Shown here one piece after another: positions 36,729 through 43,970 of a DNA stretch of 64,000 nucleotides; within the stretch, counting starts at the first letter, position 1; each line of letters opens with the position of its first letter. The translations under genes and the position numbers were made by a program. The notes under the pieces are model-generated. The model worked only from the letters and a program-made list of their open reading frames with translations, was not told where the DNA came from and made no database searches. The stretch covers positions 1,550,001 through 1,614,000 of the forward strand of contig CAVWVB010000001.1 in NCBI GenBank assembly GCA_963758365.1, given 5' to 3'. Source of the stretch: Dokdonella_A sp963758365. Lineage in GTDB: Bacteria > Pseudomonadota > Gammaproteobacteria > Xanthomonadales > Rhodanobacteraceae.

Positions 36729-38090
36729 ATGAACCAACACGATCCTCTGCGGCAGCGCGCGCTGCGCCTGCGGCCCTGCGCGTCAGCGATCGCACTGGTC
36801 CTGTCGTTGCCGGTTGCGACGGCGGCGCATGCGCAGGCACCGCACGTGCCCGCCTCAATTGTCGTCGGCAACTGCAACGACAGCGGACCGGGCAGCCTGC
36901 GCGACGCGGTCGCCAGCGCGGTCAGCGGCGACATGATCGATCTCAGCCAGCTCACCTGCAGCACGATCTCGGTGACCAGTGGCGCGATCGAGATTCCGCA
37001 GAACGATCTGTACCTGAAATATTCCGGCGAAGGCGGCACGCCGCCGACCATCGAAGGCAATCTCAGCAGCCGCATCTTCCATCACACGGGAACGGGAACA
37101 CTCCGCCTGGTCGGGCTGACGATTCGACAAGGCAAGTACGACAACACCAACATTTATTACTCGGTCCCGGCGAACGGCGGCTGCATCTATTCGGCCGGCA
37201 GCGTGTATCTGGCCGGCAGCACGGTGTCGGGTTGCGAAGCGAAAGACACGCGCGGCGAAGATGCTGCCGGCGGCGGCATCTACACGTTGCTGGGGCTGAC
37301 ACTGAAACACAGCGTCGTGTCCGGAAACTCGGCGACCTCGACCTCGCGCTTCGGCGCCGGCGGCGGCGTATTCACGCACGGCGCGATCGACATCGAATAC
37401 AGCTCGATCAGCGGCAATGTCGCATCCGGCCTCGGTTACGAGAATTTCGGCGGCGGAATCGAAGTGGTCAACTTCGGCACCGCCGCTTCGCTGATCGCGA
37501 ACTCGACCATCGATGGCAACCGCGCCGATCGCGCCGGCGGTCTGCTGGTCAGTGGCGGCGGCACCGACGGCGCCGCAGTGACGATCCGGAACAGCACGAT
37601 CTCGGGTAACACGGGCAATATCGAAGAGGGCGGCGCCTATCTGCGCGGACCGGTGACTCTCCTCAACAGCACGATCGCGTTCAACACGGGCTTTCGCGGC
37701 GTGCTGCTCGACTCATCCGCCTTCCCCATCGAATTCGAAAGTTCCATCCTGGCCGACAACGGCAACAGCGATCTGGGCGCCCTGGCCAGCGTCACGATCA
37801 CCGGCGCAAACAATTTGATCATGGCCCCCGGGGGCGACGTCGTGGTTCCACCGGACACGATCGCTGCCGATCCGCTGCTCGCGCCGCTCGCCGACAACGG
37901 CGGCCCGACCCTGACTCACGCGCTGGGCGCCGGCAGCCCGGCGATCGACACCGGCAACAACCTCGCGGGCGTGGCGGTCGATCAGCGCGGTGCGGGGTAT
38001 CCACGCATGTTCGGCGCCGCGACGGACATCGGCGCGTTCGAATCGCAAGCCGCGGACGACACGATTTTCGCGAACGGTTTCGAGCCATGA
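36729..38090 (+). CDS. Secreted beta-helix protein, choice-of-anchor Q-like, FANGFE tail
   Basis: 453 aa with an Ala-rich signal peptide ending AAHAQA. The N-terminal part (CNDSGPGSLRDAVASAVSGDMIDLSQLTC) opens a right-handed parallel beta-helix, with repeated NSTISGN/STIDGN turns across residues 130-340. The C-terminal block (ADPLLAPLADNGGPTLTHAL, SPAIDTGNN, DQRGAGYPR, ATDIGAFE) is the choice-of-anchor Q module, and the last residues are DDTIFANGFEP. It is probably exported and surface-displayed. Only 9 bp separate it from the preceding gene. It is a paralogue of the gene at 38520. Confidence 0.82.
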   Translation: MNQHDPLRQRALRLRPCASAIALVLSLPVATAAHAQAPHVPASIVVGNCNDSGPGSLRDAVASAVSGDMIDLSQLTCSTISVTSGAIEIPQNDLYLKYSGEGGTPPTIEGNLSSRIFHHTGTGTLRLVGLTIRQGKYDNTNIYYSVPANGGCIYSAGSVYLAGSTVSGCEAKDTRGEDAAGGGIYTLLGLTLKHSVVSGNSATSTSRFGAGGGVFTHGAIDIEYSSISGNVASGLGYENFGGGIEVVNFGTAASLIANSTIDGNRADRAGGLLVSGGGTDGAAVTIRNSTISGNTGNIEEGGAYLRGPVTLLNSTIAFNTGFRGVLLDSSAFPIEFESSILADNGNSDLGALASVTITGANNLIMAPGGDVVVPPDTIAADPLLAPLADNGGPTLTHALGAGSPAIDTGNNLAGVAVDQRGAGYPRMFGAATDIGAFESQAADDTIFANGFEP

Positions 38091-38122
38091 GCGCCACCCG
38101 GCCCACAGCAAGGAGATCGCAC

Positions 38123-38367
38123 ATGAAACGGTCTGCACTGTTTGTCGTTCGATCCTGGCAAGCGCTGCCGCCTATGCGGACGATCGATTTCGATCACGGC
38201 GGCGTCACGACCGACAGCGAAGCGTATGCCGCGCTGCGCGATGCGCAGGGCCGCATCGTGCGGGCCCCGGCGCGACCGTCGATCAAGGCAGCAACAGCGC
38301 GCGTTTCAAGCTCGCGCGGCTCGACGGCGATGCCCTGTTCGCCCACGGCTTCGACGATGCGCCTTGA
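38123..38367 (+). pseudogene. Remnant of a small delta-60-repeat-like secreted protein
   Basis: Coherent pieces switch frames at least three times: MKRSALFVV in one frame, SILASAAAYADDRF in another, DHGGVTTDSEAYAALRDAQGRIV back in the first, then GSNSARFKLARLDGDALFAHGFDDAP in the second. The first piece follows an AGGAG site at 38110-38114. The patterns match delta-60 repeat proteins and the last piece keeps the GFD tail. Multiple frame changes and short length point to decay rather than a single sequencing error. Confidence 0.6.
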
Positions 38368-38519
38368 GATGAGGTTCGCGCGCGCGCCGGGAATCAGGGA
38401 CCACCACTGCGGCAACCCTGTCGGGCCGCGCACCAGCCGAAGCGGGTCAGATGCGCACAACGCGATCTTCCGCGGCGATTTCGCCTGACGATCGCGTAGG
38501 CGCTCCACGGAGCCAGATC

Positions 38520-40130
38520 ATGAACACAAGACATGACCGTCCAGGCCGCAGGCCACAGCTGACGCCACTGGCGGCCTGTCTCGCTGCGGCGCTGGCCGCC
38601 GCCCATGCGCCGTTGCACGCGCGGCTCGTGGCGGCGCCGCCCGCGCGCGCAACCGCGGCCATCGCCGCCGCGGCGACGCATCCGCGAGCGATGCGCGGCG
38701 CGGCGCCGCCGCGGCCGGCGTCGCTGGTCACGAGCTGCGAGGACAACGGCGCTGCCGGCACGCTGCGCTACGAGATCTTCCATGCCGCCGACGGCGACAC
38801 GGTCGACCTTGGCGAACTCACCTGCAGCACGATCACGCTCGCGAACGGCGCGATTCCCGTCGCGCACGATGATCTGACCATCACTGCGTCGCCGTCGCAC
38901 CCAATCACGATCGATGCGCACGGCGCGAGCCGCATCTTCGAGCACGGCGGCTTCGGTACGGGTGCGCTGACGCTGCAGAACCTCGATCTGCTCAACGGCT
39001 ATTTCCGCCGCGATGTCTCGTACCTTCCTGCGCAAGGCGGCTGCGTGTTCTGGCCGGTCGGTGCGCTGACGCTGTTAGGGACGCGCGCCGATCACTGCCA
39101 GGCGATCAATGCCGCACGTTACGCGCTGGGCGGCGCGATCTACGCACTCGACTTGAGCGCCGAGCGCAGCACGGTTTCGGACAGCCTGGCGAGTGGGCTC
39201 GGCGCCGGCGGCGGCGGCATTTTCGCATCGCAGGCATACCTGCGCGACAGCGTGGTCAGCGACAATCGCGCGATATCGAGTGGCGGCGGCCCGGATTCCC
39301 GCGCGCGTGGCGGCGGCACCTACGCATTCCGCAGCCAGCACCTCGTGCGCAGCGTCATCGCGGACAACCTCGCGCAGTCGGACGACGGTATGGCGGAAGG
39401 CGGCGGCATCTATCAGGGTCACGGCTATCGCGGCGTCGATCTTTCCTACAGCACGATCAGCGGCAATATCGCCGATTCGCCGGCGAGTTCCGGCGGCGGC
39501 GTCCGCGCCAGCGGCTCATCGACGATCTATTACTCGACGATCGACCGCAACGAGGCAGTCAACAACGCCGCGCTCGCACTCGCCGGTCAACCGGGCGACG
39601 GCGTCGCAATACGCAACAGCACGATCTCGACGAACACCGCGACGACCGGCTCGTCGGCGATCTTCGCATCGCTGCCGCTGACGATCGCCAACAGCACGAT
39701 CGCGTTCAATGTCGCCGCCGGCAGCAGCGCTGGCCTGTATCTCTACCCGGGCGGCGACGCAAATCTGATCAGCACGATCGTCGCCGGCAACACCTCGGGC
39801 GCCGGCGGCGGCTTCGATCTGGTCGCACGCGCGAGCGTCACCGGCAACCACGACCTAATCGAGAATCCGGCAACGAGCGTGCCGGTCGACACGATCGTCG
39901 GCGTCGATCCGCTGCTCGCGCCGCTGGTCGACAACGGCGGTCCGACGATGACCCACGCGCTTTCGCCGGCGAGTGTCGCGATCGATGCCGGCGGCAACGC
40001 GCAGTACCTTGCGTTCGACCAGCGCGGCGCCGGTTTCAGCCGCGTGATAGGCGCCGCCGCCGATATCGGCGCATACGAAGCGAATCCAGTCACGGACCGG
40101 GTCTTCGCCAATGGTTTCGAATTCGATTAG
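38520..40130 (+). CDS. Secreted beta-helix protein, choice-of-anchor Q-like, FANGFE tail
   Basis: 536 aa from ATG 38520. The signal is long and Ala-rich (TPLAACLAAALAAAHAPLHA). The layout mirrors the gene at 36729: SCEDNGAAGTLRYEIFHAADGDTVDLGELTC, beta-helix rungs (YSTISGNIADS, NSTISTNTATT, NSTIAFNVAA), then GVDPLLAPLVDNGGPTMTHAL, DQRGAGFSRVIGAAADIGAYE and the tail DRVFANGFEFD. The two proteins likely arose by duplication. No enzymatic residues can be assigned; pectate-lyase-like activity is not supported. Confidence 0.82.
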   Translation: MNTRHDRPGRRPQLTPLAACLAAALAAAHAPLHARLVAAPPARATAAIAAAATHPRAMRGAAPPRPASLVTSCEDNGAAGTLRYEIFHAADGDTVDLGELTCSTITLANGAIPVAHDDLTITASPSHPITIDAHGASRIFEHGGFGTGALTLQNLDLLNGYFRRDVSYLPAQGGCVFWPVGALTLLGTRADHCQAINAARYALGGAIYALDLSAERSTVSDSLASGLGAGGGGIFASQAYLRDSVVSDNRAISSGGGPDSRARGGGTYAFRSQHLVRSVIADNLAQSDDGMAEGGGIYQGHGYRGVDLSYSTISGNIADSPASSGGGVRASGSSTIYYSTIDRNEAVNNAALALAGQPGDGVAIRNSTISTNTATTGSSAIFASLPLTIANSTIAFNVAAGSSAGLYLYPGGDANLISTIVAGNTSGAGGGFDLVARASVTGNHDLIENPATSVPVDTIVGVDPLLAPLVDNGGPTMTHALSPASVAIDAGGNAQYLAFDQRGAGFSRVIGAAADIGAYEANPVTDRVFANGFEFD

Positions 40131-40180
40131 CGCATTGATCCGGCGATCCGGTTTCAACGCGCGGCGCGCGCAGGCGTGCG

Positions 40181-40345
40181 TCACGGCCAGACGCCCTCGA
40201 TTTCGACCAGCAGATCGCACCGGCAGACGTTGCCCTCGAGCAGCAGCACGTTGCCGGTTCGATCGCGACTAGGCCGAGCGCGCGCGGGTCGCTTCTGCGT
40301 GCTCCGGCTCGCGCAGGTAGATCTTGAACAGACCCGGACATGGCG
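40181..40345 (-). pseudogene. C-terminal remnant of a RidA/chorismatase-like protein
   Basis: Read on the minus strand, LFKIYLREPEHAEATRAR is in one frame and NVLLLEGNVCRCDLLVEIEGVWP, then stop, in another. Together they resemble the C-terminus of RidA-fold chorismatases of the XanB2/FkbO type (YLREP...DICR.DLLVEIEG). At least one frameshift and a stop separate the pieces, and no N-terminal part is found upstream. The family assignment is from memory of motif patterns. Confidence 0.35.
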
Positions 40346-40399
40346 CGCGCCGCTGCTCACCCGGTGCCGCCGCGGCGAGATCACAAATACACCAATCCG

Positions 40400-40772
40400 C
40401 ACAAGCTGGCCGGCCTGGGTCAAATGCCGGCGGCATCCTGCTCGGCCGCGCGACGGAAGAACGGCCGGGCCTGTTCGCCGCCTCCATTGCCCGTATGCCG
40501 ATGTCGGACACTCTGCGTTTTGAAACGACTGCGAACGGGCCGGACAACATTGCGGAATTCGGCAGCGTCAAGACCGAAGCCGGTTTCAAGGCTGTACGCG
40601 ATGAGCCCGTACGCGCACGTCGAAGATGGCATGAAGTATCCGCCAGTGCTGATTGTACCGCCAATGATCCGCGCGTCCGCGCGTGGATACCGGCCACGTT
40701 CGCGGCACCGCCGACATGCTCGCGTTCGCGCTGTGGCAAACCGGGGACCCGGATTTCCAGCCGATGAACTGA
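40400..40772 (+). pseudogene. C-terminal remnant of an S9 prolyl oligopeptidase
   Basis: Three frames join into a recognisable S9 C-terminal domain. SNAGGILLGRATEERPGLFAA with RFETTANGPDNIAEFGSVKTEAGFKA is in the first frame, LYAMSPYAHVEDGMKYPPVLIV in the second and ANDPRVRAWIPATFAA back in the first. RTADMLAFALWQTGDPDFQPMN ends in a third. The nucleophile region (normally GGSAGG) reads GSNAGG and the Asp-containing NDPRV block remains. The catalytic His segment has been replaced. This is debris of a gene that once occupied the site left of element B. Confidence 0.65.
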
Positions 40773-40817
40773 ATGCCATAAGCCGCAAAGAGGCGACAGG
40801 CGCATCGCACGCCCCCC

Positions 40818-40845
40818 GGCAGGAAATCTGCCAGAAAAATCCCAG
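40818..40845. promoter_or_regulatory. Conserved element copy B upstream of a secreted-protein operon
   Basis: The first 23 bases are identical to copy A (inverted repeat GGCAG-GAAAT-CTGCC followed by AGAAAAAT), then CCCAG against ACCAG in copy A. It lies about 100 bp upstream of ATG 40946. On the other side, where copies A and C have a regulator gene, there is only pseudogene debris. Confidence 0.6.
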
Positions 40846-40945
40846 CGCAACGGAAGCGACAGAATGGCGCGCGCTGCGGATGCTGCCGTCTGCATGGTCG
40901 CCATCAGAGCTCGGTCGCCGGGCACATCGCAATCAGGAGGTCCTC

Positions 40946-42268
40946 ATGCGTACGTTCTCCTTCGTCTGCCTCGGATCGCTGCTCTGCCTGCTGCCCATCC
41001 GCAACGCGCTCGCGCACGCGGGCGAACTCGATCCGAGCTTCGGCCAGGGCGGCATCGCCTACTTTCCACTGTCCGAAAACGGCTCGTGCCTGGCCGGCGC
41101 GAATGCGGTCGCGGCGCATCCGGGCGGCTCGATCTGGATCGCCGGCTGGTCGCGCGACGCGGCCAATCCCGAGCGCGATGCGGCCTATCTGAAGCTCGAT
41201 GAGAGCGGCCACATCCTCGCCGAACACTTCGGCTACGAGCAGACCGAATTGCGTGCGATTGCCATCAACGCGGCGATTGGCGAGGTCTACATCGCGGGTA
41301 ACCAGGGCAACATCGTCAGCGTGCGCGCGCTCAATGCGGACGGAAGTTTCGATACCGGATTCGGCAACAATGGCGTGCGCGGCATCGCGATCAACGGCGA
41401 CATGGGCCATCAGACCAGGGTCAACGACATGCAAATCGACGCCGGCGGCTCGCTGTATCTGACCGGTGACTACAACGGCAGCGGCGTGCAGCGGATCATG
41501 CTTGCGTATCTGACCGCGAACGGCACGCTGCAAAGCGCCGAGGCGCTCGGCGGTGACTTCACCGATTTCATCGCGACTTCGCTCGCGATCCAGCCACCGG
41601 ACGGGCATCTGCTGGTCAGCGGCTACACCGCGAATTCCTGCGCGACCGACGATTTCGACGTCACGTTCTCCGGCGGATTCCATTTCGATTTCGACCCCAA
41701 CTTCTCGAGCCCGAATTACGGCTTCAGCGGCACCACCGCGTGCTTCGTCGATGCATCAGCGGTCGTGAATTACGACGGCAGCCTGGTCGAAGCGGGACGC
41801 GTGTTGAACACCGATGGGACCTGGTTCGCGATGTGGCAAAGGGTCGATGCGAACGGCGCACTGAGCGATCCCGCTAATCCGTTCTACATGAGCCCATGGG
41901 GCGACAACTCGCCGCGCAAGGTATTGGTCGTGCCAAGCGAGACGACCGGCGGATATCGATGGGTGCTGGTCGGCTTCACCGGTGTCGATGCGATCGGCAA
42001 CCCGGGCGCGTGGGCCGGACGCTTCAGGACGACCGGCAGCCTGGATCCGTTCTTCGGCAACGGCGGTTCGACCTTGATCAACTTCGATCCGAGCGGGCAT
42101 GCGTCGGGCCAGGCGCTCGGCGCGACGCTGGACCGCTACGGCCGCGTGGTCATGGTCGGCACCTACAACACCGGCACCAGCGACGCCGGCGGCAACGATT
42201 GCACGGAAATCTTTGCCGCGCGCTTGCAGGGCGACGATGTGATCTTCATCGATGGCTTCGACGGCTGA
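40946..42268 (+). CDS. Secreted delta-60-repeat-like protein, FIDGFD tail
   Basis: 440 aa. A perfect AGGAGG lies 5 nt before ATG 40946. The signal peptide (VCLGSLLCLLPIRNALA) is followed by HAGELDPSFGQGGIAYF and several delta-60-type beta-propeller repeats (VRALNADGSFDTGFGNNGVRG, GSLDPFFGNGGSTLINFD, ATLDRYGRVVMVGTYN). It ends GDDVIFIDGFDG. These repeats build beta-propeller-like exported proteins of unknown function. It leads the operon behind element B. Confidence 0.82.
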   Translation: MRTFSFVCLGSLLCLLPIRNALAHAGELDPSFGQGGIAYFPLSENGSCLAGANAVAAHPGGSIWIAGWSRDAANPERDAAYLKLDESGHILAEHFGYEQTELRAIAINAAIGEVYIAGNQGNIVSVRALNADGSFDTGFGNNGVRGIAINGDMGHQTRVNDMQIDAGGSLYLTGDYNGSGVQRIMLAYLTANGTLQSAEALGGDFTDFIATSLAIQPPDGHLLVSGYTANSCATDDFDVTFSGGFHFDFDPNFSSPNYGFSGTTACFVDASAVVNYDGSLVEAGRVLNTDGTWFAMWQRVDANGALSDPANPFYMSPWGDNSPRKVLVVPSETTGGYRWVLVGFTGVDAIGNPGAWAGRFRTTGSLDPFFGNGGSTLINFDPSGHASGQALGATLDRYGRVVMVGTYNTGTSDAGGNDCTEIFAARLQGDDVIFIDGFDG

Positions 42269-42304
42269 TACGCCGCCCTTGGGCGAGATCAATGGGAGAA
42301 GGTC

Positions 42305-42823
42305 ATGGATCGTTTGATCTTGTTTTCCATCGTTGCGGGCTGTTTGACTGCGGGCTGCTCGCAAGGCACCTCCTCGCCCGGCCACGATCCGCAGGCTCAG
42401 ACCACGGCCGGCAGCAATGCGTCGGCTGGCAATGCATGGATCGCAAACGGTGCGAGCGCGTGCGAGAAGTATCTGACGCCGGAATTTGTAGCGCGGATCT
42501 TCAAGAATGTGAACGGGCACAGCAAGAAACTCAATTCACAAGGGTGCAACTTCGAAAATGCGGACTTCAGCAGCATCAACATCACGCTGATGGCCGCGGG
42601 CCCGGCCGTGTTCGACGCGCACATGCAGTATCTGACCAATCCGGTGCCGCTGGCCGGCGTCGGCGATCGCGCGGTGCGCTCGGCGACCGGCGTGGAAGCA
42701 GTCAAGGGGCAGGACCGCATGTGCAGCATCGACGTGATGCCGCCGTTCGGCAACAAGCTCAGCGGCGAGGCGCTCGCGCAGAAGACCGGCGAGATCTGCA
42801 ACAAGCTGTTCGCACTGCGTTGA
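42305..42823 (+). CDS. Putative lipoprotein of unknown function
   Basis: 172 aa. A short signal ends in a lipobox (CLTAGC), followed by a Ser/Gly/Ala-rich linker. A conserved-looking domain then follows with Cys at ACEKYLTPEFVARIF, QGCNFENADF, MCSIDVMPP and EICNKLF, consistent with two disulphides. I do not recognise the family. It is preceded by GGGAGAAGG and sits 36 bp after the delta-60 gene, so it is likely in the same operon. Confidence 0.7.
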   Translation: MDRLILFSIVAGCLTAGCSQGTSSPGHDPQAQTTAGSNASAGNAWIANGASACEKYLTPEFVARIFKNVNGHSKKLNSQGCNFENADFSSINITLMAAGPAVFDAHMQYLTNPVPLAGVGDRAVRSATGVEAVKGQDRMCSIDVMPPFGNKLSGEALAQKTGEICNKLFALR

Positions 42824-42884
42824 CGAACGCCATCGAATCGTTCTCACTCCCGCATTGAAGTCCCTTCGACAACCAGGAGGCCCT

Positions 42885-43397
42885 ATGTCACTACCTTCCG
42901 ATTTCGCTCACGCTGCCCTCCTTTGCGCGCTGTTTGCCGGCATTGCCACGCCCACGGCGAATGCCGCCGATCCCTGCGATGCGGTCTACAACGCCGGCAT
43001 CAGGTCGATCCAGACGCCACATCACGTGTACTCGACGACCACGCGCCGCGGCAAGGCGGAGTCCGGCGAAGCGATCTTCGATGGCAACACCGAGTACATG
43101 CGGCTGCACGGCGCGTGGAAGCGCAGTTCGATGACGCAACGGGAAATGCTCGCTATTGCCCAGGAAAAACGAAAAGCGCATGCCGATACGTGCACCGCGG
43201 CCGGCGGCCAGGCGGTCGATGGCCAGAGGGTGAGCGTGTACAAGGTCCACAACAACGAATTGGGCACCGACCAGCTCGTGCGTGTTTTCGAATCGAGCGG
43301 ATTGATACAAGGCGGCACGCTCACGCTGCCCGATGGCACTGGCGTCGAAACACGCTACGAATACACCCATGTGCAGGCGCCGACAGGCGTGCAATAG
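42885..43397 (+). CDS. Small periplasmic protein of the VQAPTD family, copy 1
   Basis: 170 aa from ATG 42885 with AGGAGG 5 nt upstream. The signal peptide ends TANA-AD, followed by PCDAVYNAGIRSIQTPHHVYSTTT and a GAWKRSSMTQREML block. A second Cys follows in HADTCTAAGGQAVDGQRVSVYKVH, and it ends EYTHVQAPTGVQ. The next gene and the pseudogene at 50554 share this layout and ending. No known domain is recognised; one disulphide and a single beta-rich domain are likely. Confidence 0.72.
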   Translation: MSLPSDFAHAALLCALFAGIATPTANAADPCDAVYNAGIRSIQTPHHVYSTTTRRGKAESGEAIFDGNTEYMRLHGAWKRSSMTQREMLAIAQEKRKAHADTCTAAGGQAVDGQRVSVYKVHNNELGTDQLVRVFESSGLIQGGTLTLPDGTGVETRYEYTHVQAPTGVQ

Positions 43398-43425
43398 CAA
43401 CTCGCGACATCCCGAGGAGAAACCC

Positions 43426-43938
43426 ATGTCCCATCTCTGTAATCGTGTTGCCCTGTTGTTCGCTGCCGCTGTCGGCACTCTCGTGGTGACAAACGCGCGC
43501 GCCGACGATGCGTCGTGCAAGCCGGTTCTGGATGCGATGACGAAACAGGCCGGCACGCCGTATCACGAATTCGCGACTGCGAACGGCAAGTCGTTCGAGA
43601 AGGTCTACACGACGACCAAGCTTTACATCGGCAATGGCGGTCACTGGCTGAAAACGCCGCTTACACCGCAGGAGCTGATCGAGCGCACGCGCGAGAGTGG
43701 CCTCGCATTCTCGCGCTGCGCAGCATTGCGCACGGAAACGGTCGACGGAGAGGCGACGACGGTCTACGCCGCACACTTCCAGACCACCGAACCGGTCGGC
43801 AGCAACGACGCGCAGATCTGGATTGGCAGCAGTGGCCTGCCCGTGAAGACCGAAGCGGATGCCCAGGTCGGCGGCCACAAGATGCATACCTCCACACGTC
43901 TCAGCTACAGCAACGTGCAGGCGCCGACGGATTCTTAG
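43426..43938 (+). CDS. Small periplasmic protein of the VQAPTD family, copy 2
   Basis: 170 aa, identical in length to copy 1 at 42885. GAGGAG precedes ATG 43426 and the signal ends ARADD. It keeps CKPVLDAMTKQAGTPYHEF, GNGGHWLKTPLTPQEL, CAALRTETVDGEATTVYAAHF and the ending YSNVQAPTDS. Tandem duplication with divergence is evident. Last gene of the operon behind element B; the stop lies 32 bp from the end of the convergent regulator. Confidence 0.72.
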   Translation: MSHLCNRVALLFAAAVGTLVVTNARADDASCKPVLDAMTKQAGTPYHEFATANGKSFEKVYTTTKLYIGNGGHWLKTPLTPQELIERTRESGLAFSRCAALRTETVDGEATTVYAAHFQTTEPVGSNDAQIWIGSSGLPVKTEADAQVGGHKMHTSTRLSYSNVQAPTDS

Positions 43939-43970
43939 GGCCGCTGCAGCGCGACCGACAATTGCGCTGC

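Noticed and set aside
36000..40130. Repeated short phrases in the beta-helix genes as CRISPR or tandem DNA repeats
   Set aside because: The repetition is at protein level (beta-helix rungs) with variable spacing; there are no identical DNA repeats with spacers.
36729..40130. Pectate lyase activity for the two beta-helix proteins
   Set aside because: The fold is suggested but no lyase catalytic residues or motifs are visible; the choice-of-anchor Q C-terminus fits better.
42269..42304. CGCCC-TT-GGGCG hairpin after the delta-60 gene as terminator
   Set aside because: Only 5 bp of stem, a 2-nt loop and no T-run.
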